Positions 8,918 through 21,092 are shown, counted from the stretch's first letter. The stretch: 64,000 nucleotides of DNA from Paenibacillus sp. FSL H8-0537 (GCF_038051995.1 NZ_CP150290.1:3586001-3650000); one strand, 5' to 3'. Numbers and translations are program-made. Notes: a model not told the origin generated them from the letters alone.

Positions 8918-9562
8918 TTATTCTTTATTTTCCTCCACACCAACGGTCAGCCCTTTGCGCCGCACCTTCTCCACCGCTTCCTTGCGGCTGCGGACGCCAA
9001 GCTTCTTGAGCAGTTTGTTCACTTGATTTTTCAGCGTGCTCTCCGCCTTATACAGCTTCTGCTCGATTTGCGTCTGCGTGTAGCCCTGTTCAATCAGCTC
9101 GAATACTTCCCGTTCTGCGGAGGTTAAATCCTTTAGCTGCTCCTCGCGCTTTAACCTGGCAAATTCCTTAAGCAGCGCTTCCATCGGTGCAGGATGATGA
9201 TAAGCGCTGCGGATCGCTTCCGGCAGCTGGCGAAAGTTAGTCTTTTCAATATAGTTGATCGCTCCTGCCGTGAACGCCTGGGTCATGATGTCCTCTTCGC
9301 TCATAGAGGTCAGCATAATGATTTTCGCGGAATGAATGCGATGCATCTCGACCGCCGTATAAATACCGTTCTGCTGGTGATCAGCGAGCTGAATGTCGAG
9401 AAGTGCGACATCAAACGACAAGGTTCGAGCGAGACTCAGCGCTTCTTCCGCAGTTGATGCCGCCCCCACGACGAGCAAATCTGCTTCTTTATTTAAAAAT
9501 AACGTCATCGCCTTCACCCAATCGGGATCATCCTCTACGAGCAGCACCCGAATATGGCTCAT
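8918..9562 (-). CDS. NarL/LuxR-type response regulator
   Basis: A receiver domain (VLLVEDDPDW, phospho-acceptor in FDVALLDIQLAD) is followed by a LuxR-type helix-turn-helix (LTSAEREVFELIEQGYTQTQIEQKL, then LKNQVNKLLKKLGVRSRKEA). It is 214 residues, normal for the family. Its ATG overlaps the stop of the upstream kinase by 4 nt, so it is the cognate partner. Targets are unknown; the MFS exporter beyond the kinase is a candidate by position only. Confidence 0.92.
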   Translation of the reverse strand: MSHIRVLLVEDDPDWVKAMTLFLNKEADLLVVGAASTAEEALSLARTLSFDVALLDIQLADHQQNGIYTAVEMHRIHSAKIIMLTSMSEEDIMTQAFTAGAINYIEKTNFRQLPEAIRSAYHHPAPMEALLKEFARLKREEQLKDLTSAEREVFELIEQGYTQTQIEQKLYKAESTLKNQVNKLLKKLGVRSRKEAVEKVRRKGLTVGVEENKE

Positions 9563-10893
9563 CCCATTCCCTCCTTGATTTCCATCACTTTGCGGGCAGG
9601 AACATGCAGCAGCACTTCTGTCCCTTCATTAATAACGCTGGAAAGCTCGATCGTCCAGCCGCTCTGATGTACGACATTATACACATAAGCGAGTCCCAGT
9701 CCAAAGTTGCGGCTGCGATTTTTCGTACTATAAAAAGGCTCCAGCGCTTGCTTCAGCTGCTCCTCAGTCATCCCTTTGCCGGTGTCGCTCACAAGGAGAC
9801 GCACCGCTTTTTTGTGCCAGCTCAGCGTCACCTTTACTTCTCCAGCTATTCCTTCTGGAATGGCTTCAATCGCATTTTGCACCAGATTATTCAATGCTTC
9901 CAGCAAATGAAGCGGATCACCCAGCACAGTCGGCCTGCATAACGAATGCAGCTTGAGCTGAATCGGCCTGCCTTCGAGCGGCTGCTGCTGCAAACAGCGC
10001 TCCACAAGCTCATCCAAACGAACCGGCTGCTCGCGAAGCACAATGCTTCTGGTTTGGCTGTGAATGCTCGTTACCATCGCAAGCATATGGCTGGAAGCCG
10101 TTTCAATGATTCGCAGCTGCTCCGCTGCCTCAGGCGACCCGGCAGACAGCTCGCTTTTTAAATTTTCCGTGCTGATCGCAATTTTTCCAATTTCGTTCTT
10201 AATCGTATGATTAAGTATCGTCGTCCCAGAGCTGACCGCCTTGCGAGTGCTTTCCCATTGATCACGCTCGAAACGCAGCTTGACGCCGAGCACGCCATAA
10301 GCAAATGTGCACAATACGGCTACCGTAAGCGAATAAAAGATGAAGAGCGAAATATAACGGAAATAATCGAAGGCAGGCGAAATGACATTCGCTACATTAA
10401 TAAGGATAAGCACCGCCAGCAGTGTCGGTACCATAATAAGGGCAATTATAAAACGATTTCGCTTCCGGCGGCTATTTTCCTCACTCCAAAGCGAGACGAG
10501 CAGCAAATAGCAGGAGGCTAAATAATAAGGAGCTGTCCAGGCTAGCAGTATCGGGTAATCCAGCTCCAGCCTCGGCGCAATCGGCGTTATGGACAGCATG
10601 CCGACTACTGGAAGCAGCAGCAGCCCTTTAAGCAGCAGGCGCACCCTTGCATTTGCCACTTTATCCGAATAAACGATGCTGAACACCAGCACGCCATAAG
10701 GTGTAAACGTGTGATTCATCAATTGAACGAGATGAGCTAATACATTCATTTCTCCTGCGGCCAGTGTATCAGCCAGCCCGCCTATAGACGCAAATCCGAG
10801 AAAGAAAGCGGCCCAGCGATTCGACTCGCTCCGCGGATTTGTCAGCAGCAGCAGCGAAGCAGCGGCAAGCAGCGCTGCAAAATAATAAAGCAT
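9559..10893 (-). CDS. Membrane sensor histidine kinase (7TM-type sensor)
   Basis: The first ~220 of 444 residues hold about seven hydrophobic helices with short loops, with no large extracellular domain. The phospho-acceptor is probably His in ILNHTIKNEIGKIAIS, an unusual H box. The ATPase domain has NNLVQNAIEAIPEG, DTGKGM and NFGLGLAYV. The kinase probably senses a membrane or membrane-permeant signal. It forms a two-gene operon with the NarL-type regulator (ATGA overlap). Confidence 0.88.
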   Translation of the reverse strand: MLYYFAALLAAASLLLLTNPRSESNRWAAFFLGFASIGGLADTLAAGEMNVLAHLVQLMNHTFTPYGVLVFSIVYSDKVANARVRLLLKGLLLLPVVGMLSITPIAPRLELDYPILLAWTAPYYLASCYLLLVSLWSEENSRRKRNRFIIALIMVPTLLAVLILINVANVISPAFDYFRYISLFIFYSLTVAVLCTFAYGVLGVKLRFERDQWESTRKAVSSGTTILNHTIKNEIGKIAISTENLKSELSAGSPEAAEQLRIIETASSHMLAMVTSIHSQTRSIVLREQPVRLDELVERCLQQQPLEGRPIQLKLHSLCRPTVLGDPLHLLEALNNLVQNAIEAIPEGIAGEVKVTLSWHKKAVRLLVSDTGKGMTEEQLKQALEPFYSTKNRSRNFGLGLAYVYNVVHQSGWTIELSSVINEGTEVLLHVPARKVMEIKEGMG

Positions 10894-10963
10894 ACGGTAT
10901 CCTTCCTCAAAAAAGCGTGTGATCGCTTTATTTTACCATAATTCAGCGATTCAAGATGTATTT

Positions 10964-12172
10964 TCACACCTGCGGCGATGCTTTAGCGCTGCTTGTCCTC
11001 GCCCCGCTCCCGAGTTTAACTGTAAAAACCGCAATGGCGAATATGACTGCGCTTAAGCTGAAAACAATGGGCAGCGTCCATGCAGCCATTAATACGCCGG
11101 ATAGCGACATTCCGATGACCATCATGCCAGTAAACATGGGCGTAATCGTTCCTCCGACCCTACCGATGAAGGCAGCATCGGTGTTTTGAAGAATAATGGT
11201 GTTAATGCCCACCTGAATAAGCGGAACACAGAAGCCGCCTAGAATGAGCAGCGCAAAAGTTAGCGGGATGCTCTCCGACCAGCCGGTGCCCAGCGTAGCC
11301 AGTGCATTTGCCGACAAGCCGAATAGGAGCAGCCTGCGCGGACTTGCCTTTTTTCCGATTGACATTACCACCCCACCGCCAACTAGCATAGCTGCCCCGC
11401 TAACCACTAATAAATACTGTAAAAACGACTTATCCTGTCCTAAATTATCAATGGTAATAAACAATGATAGCGGCTGGGTAAGCCCAGAAGCGAGGCCAAT
11501 TGCCGCGAACGTAAGACCCAAGGAACGCAGCGCATGCTGGCCCCAAACATAATGAAGTCCCGCCGTAAGCTCCCGTCTGAAGCTTGCTGCCTGCCGTGTG
11601 CGCTCAGGCTCGGCATCTCGCGGCAGCAGCATCAAGATAGCTGCTGATCCGCAAAATAGTATAGCTGAAGCAACAATTGCCACCTCGATGCCATAATGCT
11701 GATACACAAATGTCCCGAGCAGCGGCCCAATGACCATAAAGACAGCCGTTACTGTCTGATACATCCCCATCATCGCTTGCAGCTGATCCTCTGGCACATG
11801 CTGCTTGAACAGCTTCATGCCAGAGGGCTGGGAAAACTGCGAAAGCACGGCCGAAACCAGCGTCGTCAGCAGCAGTCCTTGCCAAGAGCCGCTAAGCAAT
11901 GCGACCCATACGCCAAGGACGGAAAAAGCGGACAAGAAATCGCAGCTTATCATCGTCCGTTTAGGCTTCCAGCGGTCAGCAAACGTGCCGCCAATGATGG
12001 CAAATACAAAAATCGGCGCAAACTCTGCCACTGAAATAAGCGATACTGCTGAGGGATCATTGTTCGTGACCTCCGTCACATACAGCAAGATCGCAAAGTT
12101 CCTAATCCAAATACCCAATTGGAGCAAAATTCTGGACAGGATGATCGTGCGAAAAAAACGATTACTAAACAT
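10964..12172 (-). CDS. MFS exporter (EntS / macrolide-efflux-like)
   Basis: The 402-residue protein has about 12 hydrophobic helices and the MFS loop 2-3 signature GGTFADRWKPKRTM. Its layout (RNFAILLYVTE, then LSQFSQPSGMKLFKQHVPEDQL) resembles MFS_3 proteins such as EntS-like siderophore exporters and macrolide efflux proteins. Substrate is not known. The start is good (AGAGGAGTTGCAAAA before ATG). It stands alone, with an AT-rich promoter region to its right. Confidence 0.85.
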   Translation of the reverse strand: MFSNRFFRTIILSRILLQLGIWIRNFAILLYVTEVTNNDPSAVSLISVAEFAPIFVFAIIGGTFADRWKPKRTMISCDFLSAFSVLGVWVALLSGSWQGLLLTTLVSAVLSQFSQPSGMKLFKQHVPEDQLQAMMGMYQTVTAVFMVIGPLLGTFVYQHYGIEVAIVASAILFCGSAAILMLLPRDAEPERTRQAASFRRELTAGLHYVWGQHALRSLGLTFAAIGLASGLTQPLSLFITIDNLGQDKSFLQYLLVVSGAAMLVGGGVVMSIGKKASPRRLLLFGLSANALATLGTGWSESIPLTFALLILGGFCVPLIQVGINTIILQNTDAAFIGRVGGTITPMFTGMMVIGMSLSGVLMAAWTLPIVFSLSAVIFAIAVFTVKLGSGARTSSAKASPQV

Positions 12173-12320
12173 TTTTGCAACTCCTCTAGTTTTTAATTAG
12201 ACAAAATTAAGATATGTTTGCATATTACTTAGACATAATATTATTTTGTTTGGTTTTAGTCAACACTTTTGTTATGCCTGGTTAACCCCTTCCCTTCAAA
12301 TATGCCCGCTAAATGCAAAA

Positions 12321-12359
12321 AAACTGCCGCTGCGACCTGATCGGTCATAGCGGCAGTTT
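12321..12359 (-). terminator. Terminator of lacZ
   Basis: AAACTGCCGCT / AGCGGCAGTTT arms with further internal pairing are followed on the minus strand by TTTTGCA. Confidence 0.8.
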
Positions 12360-12412
12360 GCCGTATTGTAGCTATATGTTTAACACAAAGCAATCCTAGC
12401 GTTAGTCCTCGA

Positions 12413-15571
<3,159 letters not shown>

Positions 15572-15575
15572 TTAG

Positions 15576-15595
15576 TTATAATATTCATATTATAA
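15576..15595. promoter_or_regulatory. Perfect palindrome between lacZ and the AraC regulator
   Basis: TTATAATATTCATATTATAA is a 9-bp inverted repeat with a 2-nt centre. It contains a TATAAT-like -10 box on each strand, so it may hold the divergent -10 boxes or be an operator overlapping them. Confidence 0.5.
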
Positions 15596-15679
15596 AAGCT
15601 AGAAAAGTAAAGATCATTAAACTATTTTCGTATTTTACTTAAAGATTTGAACATTAGCAACTAAGAGGGGATGCTTCCC

Positions 15680-16507
15680 ATGAATGAAATTATTTATACG
15701 ACGCTGACGACGACGGATTATCAGCTGCCTGTCTATGTAACCGGTGTGGGACATTGGGACCATCAGGAGGGCATTCGTCGCCCGGAAGGCTATCCCGACT
15801 ACCAGTGGACGCAGGTTGTCTCGGGAGAAGGCGAGCTTATTATCGAGCAGGAACGTTTTCTGGTAAAGCAGGGCGATGGTTTCCTCCTCCCTCCCAGACT
15901 AACCCATAGCTACCATGCGGTCAAAGAGCCTTGGGATGCTTATTGGTTTACGTATGATGGGCCACTCGCCGAATCGCTAAACCAGCTGGCAGGCTTGACT
16001 CGCCCTGGCATCTATACGATTAACGACTCGCGACCTGTCTTAGAGATGATGAGCGATATGCTCCGCCTTATGAGAGAGAAGCAGCCGGGCCTTGGCATGC
16101 TCGGCTCTAAGCAAATTTATAGCGTGCTGCTTGGATTGCGTCAGCAGCTGGCCGAAGGCAGTCTGGCCACGCAGCAAATGAATGAGCGGCTTCATCCTGT
16201 TCTGCGATATATCGAGGCGAATCTGCATCGCCCGATTACATTGCCCGAGCTGGCGGAGCTGCTGCATGTCACGCCGCAGCATCTATGCCTGCTTTTCAAA
16301 AAAACGTTTAAGCTGCGCCCCATGGAATATGTCAATAAAGAGCGGATTAATAAAGGCAAAGAGCTGCTCATCCGCGGCGGTGGCATGAAGCTGTATGAAA
16401 TCGCCCGCCAGGTCGGCTTTGAAAATCCGACGTATTTTAATACATTGTTCAAAGCTTATGTAGGCTGTACACCTGGAGAGTTTAAGCAGATGCATGGATT
16501 CAAATAA
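15680..16507 (+). CDS. AraC-family transcriptional regulator
   Basis: About 275 residues. An N-terminal cupin-like sugar-sensing domain (GDGFLLPPRLTHSYHAV, then PWDAYWFTYDGP) precedes a C-terminal pair of AraC helix-turn-helix motifs (ITLPELAELLHVTPQHLCLL and LYEIARQVGFENPTYFNTL). I chose the ATG at 15680, which has AGAGGGG nine bases upstream, over the ATG at 15671 that directly abuts it. It probably activates the divergent lacZ in response to a galactoside. Confidence 0.9.
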   Translation: MNEIIYTTLTTTDYQLPVYVTGVGHWDHQEGIRRPEGYPDYQWTQVVSGEGELIIEQERFLVKQGDGFLLPPRLTHSYHAVKEPWDAYWFTYDGPLAESLNQLAGLTRPGIYTINDSRPVLEMMSDMLRLMREKQPGLGMLGSKQIYSVLLGLRQQLAEGSLATQQMNERLHPVLRYIEANLHRPITLPELAELLHVTPQHLCLLFKKTFKLRPMEYVNKERINKGKELLIRGGGMKLYEIARQVGFENPTYFNTLFKAYVGCTPGEFKQMHGFK

Positions 16508-16539
16508 AGATAAAGGAAACAAAGGAGCACGAACAACCG

Positions 16540-16959
16540 ATGCTTAAAAAAATAGTTTATTATGCGGCAGCCGTCCTCATTACGATGGCGCTTGGTTATA
16601 GCTCGCGGCATTTTGCCGGCCAGCTGCCGTCATTCGTTGTCACTCATTTTGGCGATATATTATGGGCAAGCATGGTTTACTTCGGCTTTCGCATTCTGCA
16701 GGCTAAACGTCCCCTGCTCCTTTCACTCGCTTGCAGCGCGGCCTTCAGCTTCGGCATTGAATTCAGCCAGCTGTATCAGGCAGACTGGATTAGAAATCTT
16801 CGGCATACGACGCTCGGTGGCCTTGTGCTGGGACAAGGCTTCAGCGGTATTGATTTAGTCAGATACAGCATCGGCCTCCTGTTTTCCTATGCTCTGGACC
16901 GCTTGCTAGGCAAATGGAACAAATCCAGACATAAACGCAGCACTGCTTCACAAGTGTAA
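16540..16959 (+). CDS. DUF2809 (VanZ-like) membrane protein
   Basis: The 139-residue protein has about four hydrophobic helices. The pattern GYSSRHFAGQLPSFVVTHFGDILWASMVY and a later FGIEFSQLYQADWI are characteristic of DUF2809. Function is unknown. It follows the AraC gene by 32 nt and may be cotranscribed. Its TAA stop lies inside a dispersed hairpin repeat. Confidence 0.8.
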   Translation: MLKKIVYYAAAVLITMALGYSSRHFAGQLPSFVVTHFGDILWASMVYFGFRILQAKRPLLLSLACSAAFSFGIEFSQLYQADWIRNLRHTTLGGLVLGQGFSGIDLVRYSIGLLFSYALDRLLGKWNKSRHKRSTASQV

Positions 16960-17050
16960 ACGGCTGTCGCCTGCTTCTCGCGGCAAAGCTGCCGTTTCAC
17001 GGTGAAATATAGGCTGATTATTAGGGTGAAACTTATAAATTCTTATATTA
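16951..17050. repeat. Dispersed hairpin repeat, copy A
   Basis: About 100 bp. An AAACGGC...GCCGTTT inverted repeat is followed by a second AT-rich inverted segment ending CTTATAAATTCTTATATT. It closely matches the copy at 35080-35180 and shares its first hairpin with copies at 41974 and 53279. It spans the stop codon of the DUF2809 gene. Confidence 0.75.
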
Positions 17051-17058
17051 AAAAAAAG

Positions 17059-17083
17059 GCATTGCCCCTAATCAGAGCAATGC
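17059..17083 (-). terminator. Terminator overlapping the end of the ligase-like gene
   Basis: GCATTGC / GCAATGC arms surround the stop codon at 17072. On the minus strand the hairpin is followed by a T run supplied by the edge of repeat copy A. Confidence 0.7.
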
Positions 17084-17704
17084 AGCCGTATCCGAGTCCA
17101 TATGTATGCGGGAATACGCCGCATTCGTCATTTTCAGCCAATGTGCACTTCGCCCGGCGAGGTATTGGCTCTCACTTCTTTTTCCAGCCATGCCCTCCAG
17201 CTCATAATCGGCAATTCGTCTCCACAGCTGTGTGCCGCTTCCAGCTACAAATGGAAGCTTCATAAAAAATCCATTATCTTCAAGCAGCGCTTGCAGCAGC
17301 CTCTTCCGCTCAAGCAGCGGCTTGCTGCGCAAATCCACTCCGTTATAATAAAGCAAATCAAACACATAATAACGAACAGGCCATTTTAGCGCGCCTTCGC
17401 GAATGCGCGTTTCCTTCGTCATTTTGTAGCGGTCAATGAGCGGAGCAAATTCAAGCCGTCCTGTGTCCGGGTTCTTATAGGAAAGCTCACCATCCAGCAC
17501 GACGTCCACAGGCCGGGTCAGTGGCAGCTTGAGCAGCTCCGGATACTGGCGAGTGACCTCATAACCATGCTTCGTGAACAATCGCGCCTTCCTATTCATA
17601 AAAGAAAGCAGCAAGCGCTGCCCATCAATGAGCGGCTCAAATAGAAATTGCTCGTTATCAAAAGGCTGATCACATGCCGTCATCAGCATTGGTCGCTTAA
17701 ACAT
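17072..17704 (-). CDS. ATP-dependent DNA ligase-like adenylation domain lacking the catalytic lysine
   Basis: About 210 residues, covering only the nucleotidyltransferase domain of ATP-dependent DNA ligases, without an OB domain. Recognisable motifs: YYVFDLLYYNG (motif III-like), EGMAGKRSESQY (motif IV-like) and HWLKM (motif V-like). Motif I should read KxDG, but here it is EPLIDGQR: the nucleophilic lysine is replaced by leucine (codon CTC). Self-adenylation by the standard mechanism is therefore not expected. The start at 17704 has AAGGGGGAAACGGC before ATG. The rest of the protein is intact, so this looks like a maintained pseudoenzyme or one using another residue, not decay. Confidence 0.7.
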   Translation of the reverse strand: MFKRPMLMTACDQPFDNEQFLFEPLIDGQRLLLSFMNRKARLFTKHGYEVTRQYPELLKLPLTRPVDVVLDGELSYKNPDTGRLEFAPLIDRYKMTKETRIREGALKWPVRYYVFDLLYYNGVDLRSKPLLERKRLLQALLEDNGFFMKLPFVAGSGTQLWRRIADYELEGMAGKRSESQYLAGRSAHWLKMTNAAYSRIHMDSDTAALL

Positions 17705-17782
17705 GCCGTTTCCCCCTTGCTGTTCTATCATTCTAGCATGGAAAGGTCCAGCTGATCTGCGGTAAATTCAGGAGAAATTAGT

Positions 17783-17812
17783 GAATAATCGGGTACATTC
17801 CTCCACATAATA
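17783..17812 (+). promoter_or_regulatory. Sigma-G-type promoter of the SASP gene
   Basis: GAATA, an 18-nt spacer, then CATAATA. This fits the sigma-G consensus (GHATR, N17-18, CATNHTA) at every position, and lies 100 nt upstream of the SASP start codon. Confidence 0.7.
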
Positions 17813-17911
17813 GCAATAAGCCAGCGCTTGGAAGCCATTTTTCTTTAAAATATAGGAAAGCTTGGTTTCTTATAAAAATGCTGCCGCTCATTACTTGAGG
17901 AGGTCACCCTT

Positions 17912-18118
17912 ATGGCTAGAGGTTCAAATCAGCTGGTTGTACCGCAGGCGCGTGTAGCGCTTGAGCAAATGAAGTTTGAGGTTGCGCAGGAGCTTGGCAT
18001 TCAATTGCCACAGGATGGTTATTATGGACACATGACCACGCGTGACATGGGCTCCATCGGAGGCTACATTACGCGCCGTCTTATTCAAATTGCGGAGCAG
18101 CAGCTCTCTGGACGCTGA
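17912..18118 (+). CDS. Alpha/beta-type small acid-soluble spore protein
   Basis: The 68-residue protein has the family features: VVPQARVALEQMKFEVAQELG near the N terminus, including the germination-protease site at KFEVA, and GGYITRRLIQIAEQQL at the C terminus. Such proteins coat and protect spore DNA and are degraded on germination. The site AGGAGGTCACCCTT precedes ATG. A good sigma-G promoter and a terminator frame it as a single-gene unit. Confidence 0.95.
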   Translation: MARGSNQLVVPQARVALEQMKFEVAQELGIQLPQDGYYGHMTTRDMGSIGGYITRRLIQIAEQQLSGR

Positions 18119-18128
18119 TTGTACTAAA

Positions 18129-18189
18129 GAGCCGGGACAAGCAAGCGGTAAGCAAGCTTTTTACAAGCTTCCGCGCCCTTGCCCGGCTT
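18129..18189 (+). terminator. Terminator of the SASP gene
   Basis: An AGCCGGG ... CCCGGCT outer stem with an inner AAGCTT-rich pairing is followed by TTTTCTTATTTTT on the plus strand. Confidence 0.8.
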
Positions 18190-18210
18190 TTCTTATTTTT
18201 GCTCTTATTC

Positions 18211-19167
18211 TTATTTCAGCTTCAAAAACCGCTCCCAGCCGTCAGCAGCATTGCTGCTTGCCCACTCCACATGCGTTTCGTCGCTATATTTTCGGAAAGC
18301 GCATTCAATTAACAAAATCAAATCCAAATATAAATCATATAGCCCGCGTCGTATTTGCTCTTCGGCCGTCAGTCCTTCACGACCGTAACCCCGCAAAAAC
18401 GTCTCCGACAAGTTAAAATGGCTAAAATAATGCTCCATCAACGGATCGCCCCACATCGCCCGTTCAAAGTCGATAATGCCGCAAATTTGCTTATCCTTAA
18501 TAAAAATATTGCCATCCCACAAATCCCAGTGCAGCAGCTTTGGTTTAGTCACCGCATTCAGATAAGGCAATCTCTCCTTTACCTCCTGTTCAATGACAGT
18601 GCGCTCTGCTGGAAGCGCAGCACCCGCATCCGTTGCGTCATCAAGCACGCCTTGCAGCATCGCCCAAAATGCATCCGTCCAGCTTGCAAACGCCTCATGA
18701 AGCGGATAATAGCCAAACTTTTCCCCGCTGAATTCGTTAATACAGGCATTATATTCGCCCAACTGAAGCTCAATTTGCTCGCGCTCTTCTTGGGTAAAGC
18801 TTTCCTTTACTTTGTTATAGGGCTCTCCTTCCAGCCACTGCATTATAAAATAATCAGTCGGTACCAGCGACCGCGATTGGTCAAAAGCGTACACTTCAGG
18901 AACTGGCATGCGGCGATCCTGAGACACTAGCCTCATAACCTCCACCTCGGTTTTCATCATATCCTGCTCATAGCGCATCAGCGCCCCGACCGCCGTGGGC
19001 GCTACTTTCAGAACCGACTGGAAGCCGTCCGCCAGTGTTAGCTGATACGCCGTATTGGCCCAGCCATCGGTGAGCTCGCGCGAATGCGCAAGCTCCTTGC
19101 CGAAATGATGCTGGGCAATCTGTCCCAACTGCTGCGAGTCCAGCTTTAGCTTGATTTCGTTGTCCAT
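18211..19167 (-). CDS. Aminoglycoside phosphotransferase (APH)-family kinase
   Basis: The 318-residue protein has the small-molecule kinase signatures: LHWDLWDGNIFI (Brenner motif, catalytic Asp and Asn) and IIDFERAMWGDP (metal-binding DFE, like DFG). An N-lobe VLKVAP supplies the ATP-binding Lys. The family includes aminoglycoside, macrolide, choline and homoserine kinases; the substrate here is not known. The start overlaps the end of the M42 peptidase gene by 22 nt and has GAGGGATATTC before ATG, so the two genes form an operon. Confidence 0.85.
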   Translation of the reverse strand: MDNEIKLKLDSQQLGQIAQHHFGKELAHSRELTDGWANTAYQLTLADGFQSVLKVAPTAVGALMRYEQDMMKTEVEVMRLVSQDRRMPVPEVYAFDQSRSLVPTDYFIMQWLEGEPYNKVKESFTQEEREQIELQLGEYNACINEFSGEKFGYYPLHEAFASWTDAFWAMLQGVLDDATDAGAALPAERTVIEQEVKERLPYLNAVTKPKLLHWDLWDGNIFIKDKQICGIIDFERAMWGDPLMEHYFSHFNLSETFLRGYGREGLTAEEQIRRGLYDLYLDLILLIECAFRKYSDETHVEWASSNAADGWERFLKLK

Positions 19168-20228
19168 GAATATCCCTCGCTTATGTAGGATAATAACAAG
19201 ACTGCCGTGTTAATTATCGCATCTGCATGCGTCCGTTCCATTGCATGCGAAGCATGCACACCCGGTCCAATCAGCGCCGCCCGAATATTGCTGCCTCCTC
19301 GCAGTGCAGCTGATGCGTCCGATCCATATTGCGGATAAATATCGACTGCATAGGAAATGCCTGAAGCCTTAGCCAGCTCAATGAGCTTCGATGTCATCGC
19401 ATAATCATAAGGACCCGAGGAATCTTTGGCACATATCGATACATCCCGCTCGCTTGCGGATAAATCATCGCCTAAAGCGCCCATATCAATCGCAATCAGC
19501 TCCGTCACATCCGGCGGCATATAGGCATTGCCATGTCCTACCTCTTCATATGTGGAAAAAATCAGCTTAAGCGTGCGCTCTGGACGCTTCCCTTCGCGTC
19601 CGAACCACTCCAGCAGTCCGAATAAGGCAGCGACACTCGCTTTATCGTCCAAATGCCGCGATTTTACCCAGCCATTGTCCATCATTTTTGTGCGTGGGTC
19701 CCACGAAATGATATCGCCGACCTCGATGCCAAGCTGCTTTGTCTCTTCTTTGGACGCTGTATCCGCATCCAGACGAATTTCCATATTTTCCTCGCTGCGC
19801 TTCCAGTCCCTTGCCTCCGGATACACATGGACGGATGTTTTCGTCGACAGCACGGTTCCTTCATACTGGCGGCCATCACGCGTATGGACGATGCAATATT
19901 CGCCTTCCACTGTATGCATCGCATAACCGCCAATAGGCGTAAAACGCAGCATGCCGCTCGGCTTAATCGCCCGCACCATCGCGCCCAGCGTATCCACATG
20001 AGCGGTTAAAGCAAGCGTGCCTGCTGTAGAATCTCCTGTTCCCGGAATCGTAATGATTCCGTTGCCTTTCGGCGTCAGCTCCAGCTCAAAGCCATGCTTG
20101 CGAGCTTCCTCCTCCAGCAGCTTCATAATTGCCATGCAGTAGCCGCTAGGGCTTGGCGTTTGCAGCAATCGATTTAAAAATTCGAGTATGTAATCCCGAT
20201 TCAGTTGAATTTGCAATGGGTTAGTCAA
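19146..20228 (-). CDS. M42-family metallo-aminopeptidase
   Basis: About 360 residues with the two-metal site of M42 (PepA/FrvX/YsdC-like) peptidases: TAHVDTLG (His, Asp), HLDDKASVAAL (bridging Asp), STYEEVGHGN (catalytic Glu pair), IAIDMG, and a C-terminal HASHAMERTH. These cytoplasmic enzymes form large oligomers that trim peptides. The preferred start is the TTG at 20228, preceded by GAGGAGATTGGCA; the ATG at 20252 has no site. It is coupled to the downstream phosphotransferase gene. Confidence 0.9.
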   Translation of the reverse strand: MTNPLQIQLNRDYILEFLNRLLQTPSPSGYCMAIMKLLEEEARKHGFELELTPKGNGIITIPGTGDSTAGTLALTAHVDTLGAMVRAIKPSGMLRFTPIGGYAMHTVEGEYCIVHTRDGRQYEGTVLSTKTSVHVYPEARDWKRSEENMEIRLDADTASKEETKQLGIEVGDIISWDPRTKMMDNGWVKSRHLDDKASVAALFGLLEWFGREGKRPERTLKLIFSTYEEVGHGNAYMPPDVTELIAIDMGALGDDLSASERDVSICAKDSSGPYDYAMTSKLIELAKASGISYAVDIYPQYGSDASAALRGGSNIRAALIGPGVHASHAMERTHADAIINTAVLLLSYISEGYSWTTKSS

Positions 20229-20309
20229 TGCCAATCTCCTCTTTCTATCCATTTAGTTTATAGCGATTAGCCTATATAGGCATTTATACCATTCATACTT
20301 ATACTAATC

Positions 20310-21092
20310 TTACTCGACAAAGAGGTCAGCGATGGAATACAATACAGACCGGCCGCTTATCTTCACGCGATCACCAGCAAGCTTGCAGTACAAGGTGCCT
20401 CCTCTTTTGGAAACCTGTCTTGCCGTCATTTCCTGCTTGTTTAAACGCTCTGCCCAATAAGGGATAAAATTGCAGTGGGCAGAACCGCATACGGGATCTT
20501 CTTCTACCTTTAGTTTTGGGAAAAAGCAGCGGGATACAAAATCATACTGCTCACTTTTAGCAGTAACGAGTACACCTAGTCCATCTGATAGCGCGGCAAG
20601 CTTGGTGAAATCCGGATTCAGGCTTCTAACATCAGACTCCGATTCCAGTACAAACATTAAATCGCGATCAAGATAAGTTTCTACGGGCACAATTCCCAGC
20701 GCTTCAACCATCTGCTGTGTTAGCTCATGGGGCTTGGGCAATTTGTTCGGGAAATCCATTTCGTAAAGATCTCCGTCCCTTACTACGATTAAGTCGCCAC
20801 TCAGTGTCGTGAAACGAATGCGCATTAGCGCTGTATCGTAATAATTCATAAGCACATAAGCTGTTGCCAGCGTTGCATGACCGCAAAGGTCAATTTCGCC
20901 GCCTGGTGTGAACCATCTTATATGGTAGCAAGCCTCTGTGACCTTAACCGCAAAAGCTGTCTCAGATAAATTGTTCTCGATAGCAATCTTCTGCATCAGC
21001 TCATCCGGCAGCCATACAGCCATAATACAAACACCAGCTGGATTTCCTTCAAAAAGAATATCAGCAAACGCATCAATGACATAATATTTCAT
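20310..21092 (-). CDS. PhzF-family isomerase
   Basis: About 260 residues with the two-lobed PhzF fold: VIDAFADILFEGNPAGVC, NNLSETAFAV (conserved Glu), DLCGHATLATAYVL and DPVCGSAHCNF. The family includes PhzF and many isomerase-like proteins of unknown substrate. The chosen ATG at 21092 has GGAAGG nine bases upstream. No phenazine genes are near, so a general isomerase role is more likely than phenazine synthesis. Confidence 0.9.
   Translation of the reverse strand: MKYYVIDAFADILFEGNPAGVCIMAVWLPDELMQKIAIENNLSETAFAVKVTEACYHIRWFTPGGEIDLCGHATLATAYVLMNYYDTALMRIRFTTLSGDLIVVRDGDLYEMDFPNKLPKPHELTQQMVEALGIVPVETYLDRDLMFVLESESDVRSLNPDFTKLAALSDGLGVLVTAKSEQYDFVSRCFFPKLKVEEDPVCGSAHCNFIPYWAERLNKQEMTARQVSKRGGTLYCKLAGDRVKISGRSVLYSIADLFVE

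Noticed and set aside
16951..17050. CRISPR-like repeats at the double-hairpin elements
   Set aside because: Copies are single or partly doubled, far apart and without regular spacers; no cas genes.
20310..21092. PhzF as part of a phenazine cluster
   Set aside because: No other phenazine biosynthesis gene is near, and PhzF-like proteins are common outside such clusters.
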